62,368 nt of DNA from Candidatus Limivicinus sp. GTDB taxonomy: Bacteria > Bacillota > Clostridia > Oscillospirales > Oscillospiraceae. This document shows positions 16,638 through 26,065 of this stretch, in pieces (positions within the stretch are counted from its first letter, which is position 1; each line of letters begins with the position of its first letter). The position numbers and the translations under genes are program-made. The DNA lies in assembly GCA_029264685.1 (NCBI GenBank), contig JARHZW010000100.1, forward strand, positions 1 through 62,368, read 5' to 3'. The notes under the pieces were generated by a model. The model had not been told where the DNA came from and made no database searches. It worked only from the letters and a program-made list of their open reading frames with translations.

Positions 16638-17528
16638 TCAGCCTTTCAATCCGCCCACGGTCATACCCTGAGTAAGTTTCTTCTGAACACAGATATAAAG
16701 TATGATTGTAGGTAGCATTACCAGTACCAGACCGGCGTACAAAGTACCGAATTCAGCCTTTGACTGCTGCGCCTGCATAAGGTTCAAAAGCCCAACGGGC
16801 AAAGTTTTGGGACCTTTGGCGGAATTCATCAAAGTCATGGATATGATGTACTCATTCCAGAATGAGAGGAAGTTAAAGAGAATAATAGTTATTATAGAAG
16901 GCTGTGCCATAGGGAAAATAATTTTCGTCATGGCTGTACCGTAACCGGCACCGTCAATATACGCCGCCTCCTCGAAATCATGTGGCAGGCTGGCAAAGTA
17001 GCCGGAAAGAAGATAGATCGTAAACGGCAAAGCCGTTGACGCATAGACAAGTGCCAGAACAAAAAGGTTATTCAGCAGAAAACCATGTCCCATAAGGTTT
17101 TTAAGCCACATATCGCCGTCTTTCAGCATAAGAAATATAGGTACGACAATATAGTTCACATTTATGAACAGGCCCGCCATAAAACAGGTGTTTAAAAATT
17201 TGCTCCCTCTGAACTTAAATCTTGACAGGCAGTAAGCCGCCGGAAGAGCAATGACAAGCAGCAGTGCAAGAGCTGTAACGGTGACTATAGCTGAATTGAG
17301 CATATACTCTCCCATTCTTGCGCCTTTCCATGCGGACACGAAATTCTGCCAGTAAAAGCTGGCTGGCAAAGCCCATGGATTACCGTAAAACTCAGAATTC
17401 TGCTTCACTGAAGCCATGAACACCCATGCCACCGGCACAATAATGCAAACAGCCAGCAGGATAAGCATGAAGTATACAAAAAACTTGAACAGCTTTTCGC
17501 CGCCTTTTGATTGTTTTGTTTGAGTCAT
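16638..17528 (-). CDS. Sugar ABC transporter permease (MalG type)
   Basis: A 296-residue inner-membrane permease with six predicted helices and the EAA loop EEAAYIDGAGYGTAMTKIIFPMAQP that docks the ATPase. The start is the ATG at 17528, with AAGGAGG upstream; the track's TTG start is too close to that site. With its MalF-type partner and the lipoprotein it forms a CUT1-type importer, presumably for galacto-N-biose/lacto-N-biose. No ATPase gene is present in the operon, so a shared MsmK-like ATPase encoded elsewhere is expected. Confidence 0.93.
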   Translation of the reverse strand: MTQTKQSKGGEKLFKFFVYFMLILLAVCIIVPVAWVFMASVKQNSEFYGNPWALPASFYWQNFVSAWKGARMGEYMLNSAIVTVTALALLLVIALPAAYCLSRFKFRGSKFLNTCFMAGLFINVNYIVVPIFLMLKDGDMWLKNLMGHGFLLNNLFVLALVYASTALPFTIYLLSGYFASLPHDFEEAAYIDGAGYGTAMTKIIFPMAQPSIITIILFNFLSFWNEYIISMTLMNSAKGPKTLPVGLLNLMQAQQSKAEFGTLYAGLVLVMLPTIILYICVQKKLTQGMTVGGLKG

Positions 17529-17543
17529 TTTTTGCAAGCCTCC

Positions 17544-18419
17544 TTAGAATTCCAGTGGTTCCCGCTTGGTTGCCCGGTTTACAAAGGCTGAAAGAAGGAA
17601 TGAGAAAAGGAATATTATCACGCCGGCTGCCATCGAATAGCCGTAAAGTCCGGCATCTTTCTGGTTATACATAAAGCTAAGTCCCACATCCATCATTCCC
17701 TTTGCTACCATAGACTTCACAAAAAGGAAAGCCATGTTTATAGTGGAAATAATAAAGAAGGTCAAAGTTGTGCGTATGTTTGTCCAAACAAGTGGAATTG
17801 TGAGCTGGAAGAACTGGGTAATTCTGCCTGCCCCGTCAAGGCTGGCACTCTCGTAAAGGCTGAGAGGCACGCTTGACATAGACGCCATATACATTACCAT
17901 GTAATAACCTATTGCCTGCCAAACCATGGCAATAATCACGCTTATTACAACCAGCGGCTGGTCTTTCCACAGCAGCATAACGGTTTTGCCTGAAAACATG
18001 GATAGGATTGAATTCAGCATACCATTTTCAGGTTTGTAAATTGCAGAAAATATACCGGCTATAACAACAATAGAAAGAATATTGGGTATGTAGAAAATAA
18101 CACGAAAGAAATTCTGTCCCTTTATTTTTTCTTTAGTCAGAATAGCTGCAAAGGTTAGAGCAAATGCAAAGGTTACGACAGTTACTACTACTATGAGCAG
18201 AATAGTATTCTGCATTGATGCAATAAATTTAGGGTCGCTGAAGAGGATCTTAAAGTTATTAAAGCCTACAAAAGTCTCTGTCGGTGAATAAGCACCTCTC
18301 TCAAAAAGAGACATTCTGAAAACATTCAGTGTTGGAACAATCATAAAGATAGTGAACAGTATCACGGCCGGGGCAACACACAAAGTTATAAACAGTCCCT
18401 GTCCTTTACGTTTTTCCAC
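17544..18419 (-). CDS. Sugar ABC transporter permease (MalF type)
   Basis: A 291-residue permease with six predicted membrane helices and the EAA loop YESASLDGAGRITQFFQLTIPLV. The track ORF starts at 18470, but a GTG at 18419 has AAGGAG eight bases upstream and begins a normal MalF N-terminus (VEKRKGQGLFITL). It is 15 bases before the second permease gene. A hairpin separates it from the upstream binding-protein gene, which probably lowers its expression relative to that gene. Confidence 0.92.
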   Translation of the reverse strand: MEKRKGQGLFITLCVAPAVILFTIFMIVPTLNVFRMSLFERGAYSPTETFVGFNNFKILFSDPKFIASMQNTILLIVVVTVVTFAFALTFAAILTKEKIKGQNFFRVIFYIPNILSIVVIAGIFSAIYKPENGMLNSILSMFSGKTVMLLWKDQPLVVISVIIAMVWQAIGYYMVMYMASMSSVPLSLYESASLDGAGRITQFFQLTIPLVWTNIRTTLTFFIISTINMAFLFVKSMVAKGMMDVGLSFMYNQKDAGLYGYSMAAGVIIFLFSFLLSAFVNRATKREPLEF

Positions 18420-18525
18420 ATCCTCAACTCCTTTCAAAAGTAATTTAACATAGCAACTGCAATATATCACGGCTCGGAAGAGCTTTCAGAGCCGCCATAT
18501 ATAATGCAGCCGCTGTATCGGAAAA

Positions 18526-18555
18526 GCGGGATGAGTAGGAAACTACTCATCCCGC
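18526..18555 (-). terminator. Intercistronic hairpin between binding protein and permeases
   Basis: A perfect 13-bp stem (gcgggatgagtag/ctactcatcccgc) with a four-base loop, followed on the minus strand by TTTTCC. It lies inside the operon, so it likely acts as a partial terminator or an mRNA-stabilising end. Confidence 0.75.
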
Positions 18556-18591
18556 CTACTGTCGGTTTGGTCGTTTTTGTCTATTCGGGAA

Positions 18592-19956
18592 TTACTGGAG
18601 GTTTGCCAGCATCTGGGAGCTTGCTTCCTTAATGCCGTTTACCCATTCCTCAACAGTAACATTGCCGCTTACAAGGCCGTTAACAGGATCGAGGAATACT
18701 TCACGAACGCTGCCCAGACCGGCAACTGCCTTATAGGAGGCAAAGCCGCCCATAGCAGGCTTAACATTGTTGTCATAGATAGCGAGGAATTCCTTCTTCT
18801 CTGCATCGCTGATAGTGTCTGCGGCACCGGTGATGGGCTGAACAGCTCCGCCCTTGGCAAAGATTTCCTGAGCCTTGTCGCTGTACAGGAATGCGATGAA
18901 CTGCTTTGCGCCGTCTGCATTTTCAGCGCCGCTGGGGATCCAGCACTGCTGGAACCAGCAGAAGCTGTAACGGTCTCCGCCGTCCTTAACAGCAGGAATA
19001 GCGGTCATACCCCACTTGAAGCCGTCAGCCTTGGGAGAATCTGCCATCTCGCCGGCAATCCAGCTGCCGTTGGGCATAAAGAGTGCCTTGTTGTCCAGAA
19101 TGAGCTGCTGGTTCTGCTTGAAGTCCTGATCGTTTGCCTGAGCAGGAGTTACAGGGTTAGTGTAGGTAGCAAGTTTGCCGATGATGTCAAAGCAGGTCTT
19201 TGCTTCGGGAGTATCCCAAATGCCTTCTTCGTAGTGGGTAGCCTTTTCAAAGAACTCAGGGCCGCCTACAGTGTACATAAGGCCGTACAGGAAAGCATCG
19301 AAGTAACCGGTGGTAGGATAGGTGAACAGGGAAATGCCCTCTTCCTTAGCCTTGTCACCAAGCTCCCACATCTGATCCCAGGTAGTGGGGACTTCCCAGC
19401 CCTTTTCCTCAAAGAGGCCGGCGTTGTAGAACAGACCGCAGGGATCGTAGAACATAGGAGCAAGATAGGTCTTGCCGTCTGCGTAGGGGTTGGTGATGGA
19501 AGTATCGAGGAAGCCGTCGGAGATCTTCTCGGAAACCTTCACGGTCTCTCCGGGAACGGTCATCTCCAGAACATCGCTCAGGTCTGCAACCAGTTTGTCT
19601 TTAACGAACTGCTCGGTAAGACCGGCGGGACGGCCAACAGGAAGGTAAACCACATCGGGGTACTCGCCGCCCTGCATGGAAGGTCCGATAACATCCTCAA
19701 GGTTTTTGTCCTCAATGAACTCGACCTTGATTCCGGTCTGAGCCTCGAAAGCAGCGCCGATCTCAGCCCACATCTCGGGGTAGGCATCGGTGAATGCAGT
19801 AGATACTGCGGCTACCTGAATGGTACCGCCTTCTGCGGGGGTCTCAGCAGCGTCTGCAGGAGTCTCTGCGGGCTGCTCGGGAGCTTTGCTCTCGCCGCAA
19901 GCTGCAAGAGCAAATACCATGCTTAACGCAAGTATAAGCGCAAGAAACTTTTTCAT
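18592..19956 (-). CDS. Extracellular sugar-binding lipoprotein of the GNB/LNB importer
   Basis: A 454-residue family 1 solute-binding protein. It has a lipoprotein signal (MKKFLALILALSMVFALAAC) followed by a Pro/Ala/Glu linker, then the two-lobe fold, with typical segments PDVVYLPVGRP, GLFYNAGLFEEKGWEVPTTWDQM and AKQFIAFLYSDKAQE. The ATG at 19956 has GGAGG eight bases upstream; the track start is a TTG. It is the first gene of the operon that ends with GH112 and NahK, and it is divergent from the AraC regulator. The disaccharide ligand is inferred from this context. Confidence 0.93.
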   Translation of the reverse strand: MKKFLALILALSMVFALAACGESKAPEQPAETPADAAETPAEGGTIQVAAVSTAFTDAYPEMWAEIGAAFEAQTGIKVEFIEDKNLEDVIGPSMQGGEYPDVVYLPVGRPAGLTEQFVKDKLVADLSDVLEMTVPGETVKVSEKISDGFLDTSITNPYADGKTYLAPMFYDPCGLFYNAGLFEEKGWEVPTTWDQMWELGDKAKEEGISLFTYPTTGYFDAFLYGLMYTVGGPEFFEKATHYEEGIWDTPEAKTCFDIIGKLATYTNPVTPAQANDQDFKQNQQLILDNKALFMPNGSWIAGEMADSPKADGFKWGMTAIPAVKDGGDRYSFCWFQQCWIPSGAENADGAKQFIAFLYSDKAQEIFAKGGAVQPITGAADTISDAEKKEFLAIYDNNVKPAMGGFASYKAVAGLGSVREVFLDPVNGLVSGNVTVEEWVNGIKEASSQMLANLQ

Positions 19957-20017
19957 TAGATTTTCCTCCAATAAATTATTATGTTTCGGTTCTACCTTAA
20001 CATATTGATATGTTTAT

Positions 20018-20045
20018 AGTATACATTATTCAATTTTTTCATCAA
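20018..20045 (-). promoter_or_regulatory. Promoter of the GNB/LNB operon
   Basis: On the minus strand TTGATG, 16 bp, TATACT. The -35 is weak, as expected for an activator-dependent promoter. Confidence 0.55.
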
Positions 20046-20211
20046 TCTCAATATTGCTGTCTTATTTATATATATTGCTACGGCTTATATTTTTGTAGAT
20101 TTCAATAAAATGTCCTTACTTTTTTGTACATTCTCTACAATATTAGCCGATTTTATTTTATTTATAATAGAAAAAACACTGCTTTTTACAGTTTTTATGA
20201 ATTTATTGTCC

Positions 20212-20240
20212 TTGTAAATAATTTAAATACGCTATATAAT
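20212..20240 (+). promoter_or_regulatory. Promoter of the AraC-family gene
   Basis: TTGTAA, 17 bp, TATAAT, followed by a leader of about 60 bases. Confidence 0.7.
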
Positions 20241-20304
20241 CATTTACAGAAATCCATAATTCATTATTTACTATTTTTGGCAATAAATATAAAGTGGTGA
20301 TAGT

Positions 20305-21171
20305 ATGAGTGAAAACCGTTACGATTTAATCTCCAAAGCAAGTCTTGATGCCAGAGTTTCGGCAAAGCTTCTTTATGTTAGTACCGCAAAATACGGCGGT
20401 GATTGGAACAGTGTACCCCATACCCACGCATGTGCTGAGATGTTCTTCGTGGTTGGCGGCAGAGGGCAGTTCCGTATTGAGGACAAGCTGTACCCTGTCG
20501 AAGAGAACGACCTTATAGTTGTGAATCCTCATGTACGGCACACGGAAACCAGCATAGACTCCAAATCCCTTGAATACATCGTCCTTGGAATTGAAGGACT
20601 TGAGCTAATGGTCAGCGAAGAAGAAAGCAATCCCTTTGCCATCATCAATTTCAAATCTTCCGGAAGTGACATTCATTTTCTGCTTACGAATATGCTCAAA
20701 GAGCTGGAAACCAAATCACCCGGTTATGAAACCGTGTGTCAGGATCTGCTTGACATTCTTGTAATAAGACTCATGCGTGGTTCGGATTTTTCTGCAAAGT
20801 TGATTCCAAGCAATGTTCAGGTAAGCAAGGAGGGTGCTGCCGTCCACCGCTACATTGAAAGTCATTTCAAGGAAAATGTAACCCTCGACGATCTGGCAGA
20901 GGTGGCTCACCTGAATAAATACCACATGACCCATCTGTTCACAAGGGATTACGGAATATCGCCTATTAAATATCTTCTCAGCCTTAGAATAAAGGAGAGC
21001 TGCTATCTTTTGCGTACAACAGACCATCCCCTGTCCCAGATTGCACGAATAACAGGTTTTTCTTCACCCAGTTATTTTTCTCAAAGCTTCCGCAAAGCAG
21101 AGGGTATCAGTCCCACAGACTACAGAGCAAAGCATCATCTATCCAAGCAGTCCAGATATTTCACTGAATAG
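20305..21171 (+). CDS. AraC-family transcriptional regulator
   Basis: A 288-residue regulator. The N-terminal cupin domain shows HTHACAEMFFVVGGRGQFRIED and PHVRHTE, typical of sugar-sensing AraC proteins. The C-terminal pair of helix-turn-helices runs from VTLDDLAEVAHLNKYHMTHLF to GFSSPSYFSQSFRKAEGISPTDYR. It is transcribed away from the GNB/LNB operon, so it most likely activates it in response to an imported sugar or a product. Start codon ATG with a modest GTGGTGAT site. Confidence 0.93.
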   Translation: MSENRYDLISKASLDARVSAKLLYVSTAKYGGDWNSVPHTHACAEMFFVVGGRGQFRIEDKLYPVEENDLIVVNPHVRHTETSIDSKSLEYIVLGIEGLELMVSEEESNPFAIINFKSSGSDIHFLLTNMLKELETKSPGYETVCQDLLDILVIRLMRGSDFSAKLIPSNVQVSKEGAAVHRYIESHFKENVTLDDLAEVAHLNKYHMTHLFTRDYGISPIKYLLSLRIKESCYLLRTTDHPLSQIARITGFSSPSYFSQSFRKAEGISPTDYRAKHHLSKQSRYFTE

Positions 21172-21242
21172 CAAAACACTCCCCTGTATGAAACAGCAGT
21201 GTTACGGCTGTATTCAATGGTTTCCATTGTTGTAACAATTTT

Positions 21243-21280
21243 AAATCTCCCCTTTTCCTGCTGAAAAGGGGAGATTTTTA
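21243..21280. terminator. Bidirectional terminator
   Basis: aaatctcccctttt pairs with aaaaggggagattt around a seven-base loop, with T-runs on both sides. It lies between convergent AraC and DUF523 genes. Confidence 0.9.
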
Positions 21281-21282
21281 TT

Positions 21283-21726
21283 TTATAAAGATAAAAGCAA
21301 GTCTATTTCGCTCTCGCCGAAAATCTCTATGCCGTTTCTCTTCAGCAGCTCGGAAGTAACCCCGTCGCCTGAAATAACGGTGCCGGTAAAGCTTCCGTCA
21401 TATATTCTGCCGCTGCCGCATGACGGACTTTTTTCTTTAAAAAGAGCCTTTTTGCAGCCGTATCTTCGGGCAAGTATAAGGGCGCATTCTGCTCCCTTCC
21501 GATACTCCTCCGTTACATCCACGCAAGCCTTGTTCACAACCCTGTCACCCTGTCTCTCGCTGGGTATTCTCGGTATGGGAAGGCCGCCTGATGTTTCGGG
21601 ACAAACCGGTATAATTTTGTACTTTTCTCTGAGTACATTCAGAACCTCATCCGGCAGGGTATTGGCTTTACCGTTATATTTGCATCTGTTTCCAAGCAGG
21701 CAGGCACTCACAAGAAGATTTTCCAT
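21283..21726 (-). CDS. DUF523 protein
   Basis: A 147-residue cysteine-containing protein of the DUF523 family (SACLLGNRCKYNGKAN at the N-terminus, CPETSGGLPIPRIPSE, and KSPSCGSGRIYDG). These conserved cysteines suggest a metal or nucleotide site, but no biochemical role is established that I can state. It starts one base after the rhomboid stop, so it is translated with that gene. Confidence 0.88.
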   Translation of the reverse strand: MENLLVSACLLGNRCKYNGKANTLPDEVLNVLREKYKIIPVCPETSGGLPIPRIPSERQGDRVVNKACVDVTEEYRKGAECALILARRYGCKKALFKEKSPSCGSGRIYDGSFTGTVISGDGVTSELLKRNGIEIFGESEIDLLLSL

Positions 21727-21727
21727 A

Positions 21728-22294
21728 CTATCGCCTCATATTAAGTCCAAGCACTGCACCGCAGACACCGCCTATTATGTGGGTCAGCTGTGAAATATTA
21801 TCCGTCTTGAGAAGCCCGTCAAACAGCTCTCCGCCAAGATATAAAACCAGTACCAAAACCAGAGTAATGGGAATACAACCGTCCTTCATACCCGAAAGGG
21901 AGGACATGACAATCATCATAAACACTATGCCGGAAGCACCCAAAAGGGTGGTTCCGGGAAAGAAAAGCCACTGAACAAGTCCGGAAACAAGAGCTGTAAG
22001 GAATATTGCCCAAAAAAGATTTCCTGTCCCGTATTTTTCCTCAAGAGGAGGTCCCACCACCAGAATCATCATCATGTTTCCGATGTAGTGGGCATAATCT
22101 GCATGGCCCAGCACATGAAGAATAAATCTCGGGTATGTAAAGGGGTCCGAAAGTGGGGCACGATACACCGAAAAAAGGGTCTGCGTTGTCCATCCGGATG
22201 AAGCGAAATCCAAAAACAGCACCACCAGAGAGGTCAGTGCGAAGGTCAGCACAAGGGGAGAATTATACTGGAATTTTATAACTCTCTTCCTCAC
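21728..22294 (-). CDS. Rhomboid-family intramembrane serine protease
   Basis: A 188-residue protein with about six hydrophobic segments. The catalytic features are in the right order: [13 protein letters not shown] (oxyanion His/Asn region), GASGIVFMM with the nucleophile Ser, and the base His in [15 protein letters not shown]. It would cut single-pass membrane proteins inside the bilayer. It lacks long extra domains. The gene overlaps the macrodomain gene by four bases (ATGA type), so the two are coupled. Substrates cannot be predicted. Confidence 0.82.
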   Translation of the reverse strand: MRKRVIKFQYNSPLVLTFALTSLVVLFLDFASSGWTTQTLFSVYRAPLSDPFTYPRFILHVLGHADYAHYIGNMMMILVVGPPLEEKYGTGNLFWAIFLTALVSGLVQWLFFPGTTLLGASGIVFMMIVMSSLSGMKDGCIPITLVLVLVLYLGGELFDGLLKTDNISQLTHIIGGVCGAVLGLNMRR

Positions 22295-22815
22295 AGTGCC
22301 TCCCCAAGCTCGGAAAGAGCTTTTTCATAGTATTCTTTTGTTTTGTCGTCAAAACACACCATGCGAACACGCTCGATTTCTTTGTGTTCCTTTAGGTAGT
22401 CGTATATTACGGACATGGCGATTACGGATGCCTTTTCAAGAGGGAAATGATATACACCCGTGCTTATAGACGGAAAATCCACTGTTCTGCAGCCGTGCTT
22501 TGAAGCAAGGCGCAGGCATGACTCATAACAGGAGGCCAAAAGCTCAATTTCCTTCTTTTTTCCGCCACGCCATATAGGCCCAGGGGTATGGATAACATAT
22601 TTTGCCGGGAGATTATAGCCTTTGGTAAGCTTTGCATCTCCGGTTTTGCAGCCGTTAAGCTTGCGGCACTCCTCCAAAAGCTCCGGTCCGGCAGCTCTGT
22701 GTATAGCTCCGTCAACTCCGCCTCCACCTAAAAGGGAGCAGTTGGCGGCGTTAACAATGGCATCTACGCTCTGCTGTGTAATATCACCTTTTATAACCTG
22801 AATTCTGTCGCTCAT
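22291..22815 (-). CDS. Macrodomain protein, ADP-ribose/O-acetyl-ADP-ribose hydrolase type
   Basis: A 174-residue single macrodomain like E. coli YmdB. The ADP-ribose site is visible as [26 protein letters not shown] and [19 protein letters not shown]. It would remove acetyl or ADP-ribosyl groups from metabolites or proteins. It is 12 bases after the ClpE-like gene and overlaps the rhomboid gene. The family is certain; which substrate matters here is not. Confidence 0.92.
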   Translation of the reverse strand: MSDRIQVIKGDITQQSVDAIVNAANCSLLGGGGVDGAIHRAAGPELLEECRKLNGCKTGDAKLTKGYNLPAKYVIHTPGPIWRGGKKKEIELLASCYESCLRLASKHGCRTVDFPSISTGVYHFPLEKASVIAMSVIYDYLKEHKEIERVRMVCFDDKTKEYYEKALSELGEAL

Positions 22816-22827
22816 AAGCTTCGCTCC

Positions 22828-25164
22828 TTAATAGCTTACCGTAACTCCGTTTTCATCGGCGGAAAGCTTCAATATATCGGTTTTTTCTCCACGCATCTCG
22901 ATAATTTTCTGTGCAATTTCGTCTTCGATTTCCTTCTGGATAAGACGGCGAAGATTTCTTGCACCGTAATTTACAGAGTAGCCTTTTTTCACCAGATAGT
23001 CTATAAGCTTTCCGTCCCAGCTCAGCTCCATATCCTTTTCCCGAAGAAGTTCTTTTACCTGCTCAAGCATAAGCTCTGCTATGGCACGGAAATTATCCTC
23101 GGTAAGCTGGTTAAAGCATATTACCTCATCAACTCTGTTTATAAACTCCGGTCTGAGGAACTCATTCAGGGCTTTTAGAGCACGCTCACGGCTCATATCG
23201 CTTAAAGTTCCGCCGAAACCAACGCTGCCGGTTTTATTGCCGGAGCCGGCGTTTGTTGTCATTATAATTATTGTGTTCTCAAAATTTACGGTTCTGCCCT
23301 GAGCATCGGTGATTCTGCCGTCGTCCAGTATTTGCAGAAGAATATTCATAACATCGGGATGAGCCTTTTCAATTTCATCAAAAAGAACCACAGAATACGG
23401 CTTGCGGCGTATTTTTTCCGTAAGCTGCCCCGCTTCGTCATATCCCACATATCCGGGGGGTGAGCCTATAATGCGTGATACGGAGAACTTCTCCATAAAC
23501 TCCGACATATCAAGTCTTATCAGCGATTCGGGAGAATCGAACATATCCTCGGCAAGACGTTTTACAAGCTCAGTCTTACCCACTCCCGTGCCGCCTACAA
23601 ATATAAAGCTTACGGGCTTACGCTTGACTTTAAGCCCCACACGGCTGCGTTTTATTGCGGCGCAGACCGCATTCACGGCTTCATCCTGACCCACAATGTG
23701 TTTTTTCAGTCTTTCGTCAAGGTTTGCCAGTCTCTCAAGCTCATCCTCTTTTATGCTTGAAGCGGGAATTTTGGTCCAAAGCTCTACAATCCTTGCCAGA
23801 TTGTCAATCCCCAGCTGCGGTCTTCCCACAGAGTTCAGCTGCTCGATTTCACTCTGAAGCTGAAGCTCACGGCTGCGAAGCTCCGCAATTCTGGCATAGC
23901 GCCTATCCATCATTTCCTGTGTGGCTTCCTCGTCATTTGCCATGTCTTCCGACATAAGTGCATCTCTTTCAAAACGGATGTTTTCAAGATCCCGTTCATC
24001 CATCATGCGCCTGTTTATATTCTCGTCTTTAAGATTAAGGTCGGAGCAGGCTTCGTCAATAAGGTCAATTGCCTTATCGGGCAGGAAGCGGTCAGTGATG
24101 TAGCGCTCACTCATAAGCACTGCCTGGCGGCACATTTCGTCTGAGATAGTTACGCCGTGGTAATCCTCGTAATAGCGAGAAACGCCTCTTATGATCTTTA
24201 TGCTGTCCTCAATGGAGGGCTCATTCACGGTGACAGGCTGGAAGCGGCGCTCAAGAGCAGTGTCTTTTTCTATATGTTTTCTGTACTCGGCAAATGTGGT
24301 GGCACCGATAACCTGAATTTCCCCTCTGGAAAGTGCAGGCTTGAGAATATTCGCAGCGTTCATACTGCCCTCGGCATCTCCTGCGCCTACAATATTGTGT
24401 ACCTCGTCAATGACAAGAATTATATTTCCGTGGTTTTTAATCTCCTCGATAAGCCCTTTCATGCGGCTCTCGAACTGGCCTCTGAACTGAGTACCCGCCA
24501 CAAGAGAAGTCAGGTCAAGCAGGAACACCCGTTTATCCTGAAGCTTATACGGCACATTGCCCATGGCAATACGCTGTGCCAGTCCCTCGGCTATGGCTGT
24601 TTTTCCAACGCCCGGCTCGCCTATAAGACAGGGATTGTTTTTCTGTCTGCGGTTTAAAATCTGAATTACCCGCTCCAGCTCCTCTTCCCTGCCTATCATG
24701 GCGTCGAGCTTTCCCTGCTCTGCTCTCTCGCTGAGATCTATGCAGTAGCTGTCAAGAAATTTTCTCTTTTTGTTTCTGGAATTGTCACGGTTTTCCTGTT
24801 TAGGTGCTGAAGCCTCACCGGAACTTTCCGCTTTTCCCTGTTCTTTGGCAGGGCCGCCGAAAAGTCTGTTGAGGAAAGGGAAGGTGGCGGTTTTGCCATC
24901 GTCCTCTTCTCCGTCCATATCAGGAGCCTCCAGTCCCATCAGCTCCTCTGCGCCGTTGAGGGCATTCATCATTTCTCCTGAAAGGCTGTCAAGGTCCTCA
25001 TCTGAAATACCCATCTTATCTATAAGATCGTCAACCGGCTTAATATGGAGCTCTCTTGCACATTTCAAACAGAGGCCTTCATTTTTGGTCACTCCGTTTT
25101 CTATCTTGGTAATAAATAAAACTGCCACGTTTTTTCCGCAGCGTGAACACATCTGTGCTTGCAT
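22828..25164 (-). CDS. ClpE/ClpC-type AAA+ unfoldase with N-terminal zinc finger
   Basis: A 778-residue protein with two ATPase modules that unfolds proteins for ClpP or for refolding. The N-terminus has a four-Cys finger (CSRCGK and CLKCAREL) instead of the ClpC N-domain repeats, as in ClpE. Walker A motifs are GEPGVGKTA and GGTGVGKTE, with Walker [11 protein letters not shown] and [11 protein letters not shown] short coiled-coil middle domain ([18 protein letters not shown]) separates the modules. The ATG at 25164 has GGGAGG upstream. No ctsR or mcsAB accompanies it; it sits in a cvpA-clp-macro-rhomboid-DUF523 unit. Confidence 0.92.
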   Translation of the reverse strand: MQAQMCSRCGKNVAVLFITKIENGVTKNEGLCLKCARELHIKPVDDLIDKMGISDEDLDSLSGEMMNALNGAEELMGLEAPDMDGEEDDGKTATFPFLNRLFGGPAKEQGKAESSGEASAPKQENRDNSRNKKRKFLDSYCIDLSERAEQGKLDAMIGREEELERVIQILNRRQKNNPCLIGEPGVGKTAIAEGLAQRIAMGNVPYKLQDKRVFLLDLTSLVAGTQFRGQFESRMKGLIEEIKNHGNIILVIDEVHNIVGAGDAEGSMNAANILKPALSRGEIQVIGATTFAEYRKHIEKDTALERRFQPVTVNEPSIEDSIKIIRGVSRYYEDYHGVTISDEMCRQAVLMSERYITDRFLPDKAIDLIDEACSDLNLKDENINRRMMDERDLENIRFERDALMSEDMANDEEATQEMMDRRYARIAELRSRELQLQSEIEQLNSVGRPQLGIDNLARIVELWTKIPASSIKEDELERLANLDERLKKHIVGQDEAVNAVCAAIKRSRVGLKVKRKPVSFIFVGGTGVGKTELVKRLAEDMFDSPESLIRLDMSEFMEKFSVSRIIGSPPGYVGYDEAGQLTEKIRRKPYSVVLFDEIEKAHPDVMNILLQILDDGRITDAQGRTVNFENTIIIMTTNAGSGNKTGSVGFGGTLSDMSRERALKALNEFLRPEFINRVDEVICFNQLTEDNFRAIAELMLEQVKELLREKDMELSWDGKLIDYLVKKGYSVNYGARNLRRLIQKEIEDEIAQKIIEMRGEKTDILKLSADENGVTVSY

Positions 25165-25186
25165 AAATACCTCCCGGTGTAAATTT

Positions 25187-25205
25187 GGCCGGGAAAAACC
25201 CGGCC
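25187..25205. other. Short GC-rich hairpin between cvpA and the clp gene
   Basis: ggccggg pairs with cccggcc around a five-base A/T loop. The T-run is in the loop rather than after the stem, so it is not a standard terminator. It could tune expression of the clp gene. Confidence 0.45.
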
Positions 25206-25237
25206 TCAAGGACACATCGTCCCATTGTTATCTGATT

Positions 25238-25954
25238 TTATATAAGCCCCTTTGTCAAAAAGTCAAAGGTCATGAAAAACTTTGCCAGTGCTGTACCCTC
25301 CAGAGTGTCGGCTCCGATGATAATTCCCATAAAGCTCAAGAGCCAGCATAAAAGGGAACAATACAAAAAGCCCTTCACAAAACCAAGCACTCCGCCGCCC
25401 ACATAGTCAAGCATGGGCATTTTGGGGAATTTAAAGCTGAAGTTTCCTATATTGGTAATCGCAATCAGCAGGATCAATATAAGCAGGAAAGCCAGCAACA
25501 GTCCTCCTACATAGCTTATGGTGTCGCACATCACGCTGATAACCGATGCCGTCATGTTTTCTCCGGTTTTTTCAGCATACTTTACCGACTTATCGGCAAT
25601 GCGCTCAGACAGTTTGTCGCTCAAACCCAGACTCTTGGAACATTCAAAAGCGTAATCGTATCTAAGTGAACTGTCCTGAGCCAGAACATCCTCCAAAGAC
25701 AGCTCGCTGTTGCCGTACCCCATTTCTTCCAGAGCCGCACTTCTTGTTTTCTGGGAATCTATATACCCGTCAACAAAAGGCTCCATTACAGGAATAATCT
25801 GTCCTGCGTACTTTTCCGACAGAAAGCTTCCGCCGTAAAGAGCGATAATCACAGCCAGAATCCCGACTATTCCGCTCACAAAGCCTTTCTTGCAGCCACG
25901 CCATATACACATTGCAACTATCAGCAATAATACTATATTGATAAAGAGTTTCAT
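25238..25954 (-). CDS. CvpA-family membrane protein
   Basis: A 238-residue protein with four main hydrophobic segments: the first two at the N-terminus (FINIVLLLIVAMCIW, GIVGILAVIIALYGG), the last two after residue 140. It ends with the family pattern LDYVGGGVLGFVKGFLYCSLLCWLLSF. CvpA proteins are linked to colicin V production and envelope homeostasis in Proteobacteria; the role in clostridia is open. First gene of its operon. A TTG six bases upstream is an alternative start. Confidence 0.82.
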   Translation of the reverse strand: MKLFINIVLLLIVAMCIWRGCKKGFVSGIVGILAVIIALYGGSFLSEKYAGQIIPVMEPFVDGYIDSQKTRSAALEEMGYGNSELSLEDVLAQDSSLRYDYAFECSKSLGLSDKLSERIADKSVKYAEKTGENMTASVISVMCDTISYVGGLLLAFLLILILLIAITNIGNFSFKFPKMPMLDYVGGGVLGFVKGFLYCSLLCWLLSFMGIIIGADTLEGTALAKFFMTFDFLTKGLI

Positions 25955-26021
25955 ATGCAATCTCGTCCTTTATATGTATTCTTTACGGCTTCCCGCAAAG
26001 CTTTTCTCCGGCTCGGAGTTT

Positions 26022-26030
26022 ATTATACCA
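26022..26030 (-). promoter_or_regulatory. Extended -10 promoter of the cvpA operon
   Basis: On the minus strand TGGTATAAT, an extended -10 element; no -35 box lies at the normal distance. Confidence 0.5.
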
Positions 26031-26065
26031 CATAATTGTGAACAAATATATGTTTATATTTTATA

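Larger units (their letters stand above)
19957..20304. promoter_or_regulatory. AT-rich divergent control region between ABC operon and araC-type gene
   Basis: The only stretch over 300 bases without a gene. It is much richer in A/T than its neighbours and contains two divergent promoters (listed separately). Several T-runs and A-runs lie between them, where an AraC dimer could bind. I see no clear pair of direct repeats that I would name as the operator. Confidence 0.6.

Noticed and set aside
18577-19926. 449-codon plus-strand ORF
   Set aside because: It is antisense to the sugar-binding lipoprotein gene. Its translation has no recognisable domain, while the minus strand gives a complete lipoprotein with signal and ribosome site.
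25187-25205. Hairpin considered as a cvpA terminator
   Set aside because: The T-run is in the loop and not after the stem, and the clp gene needs read-through from cvpA.
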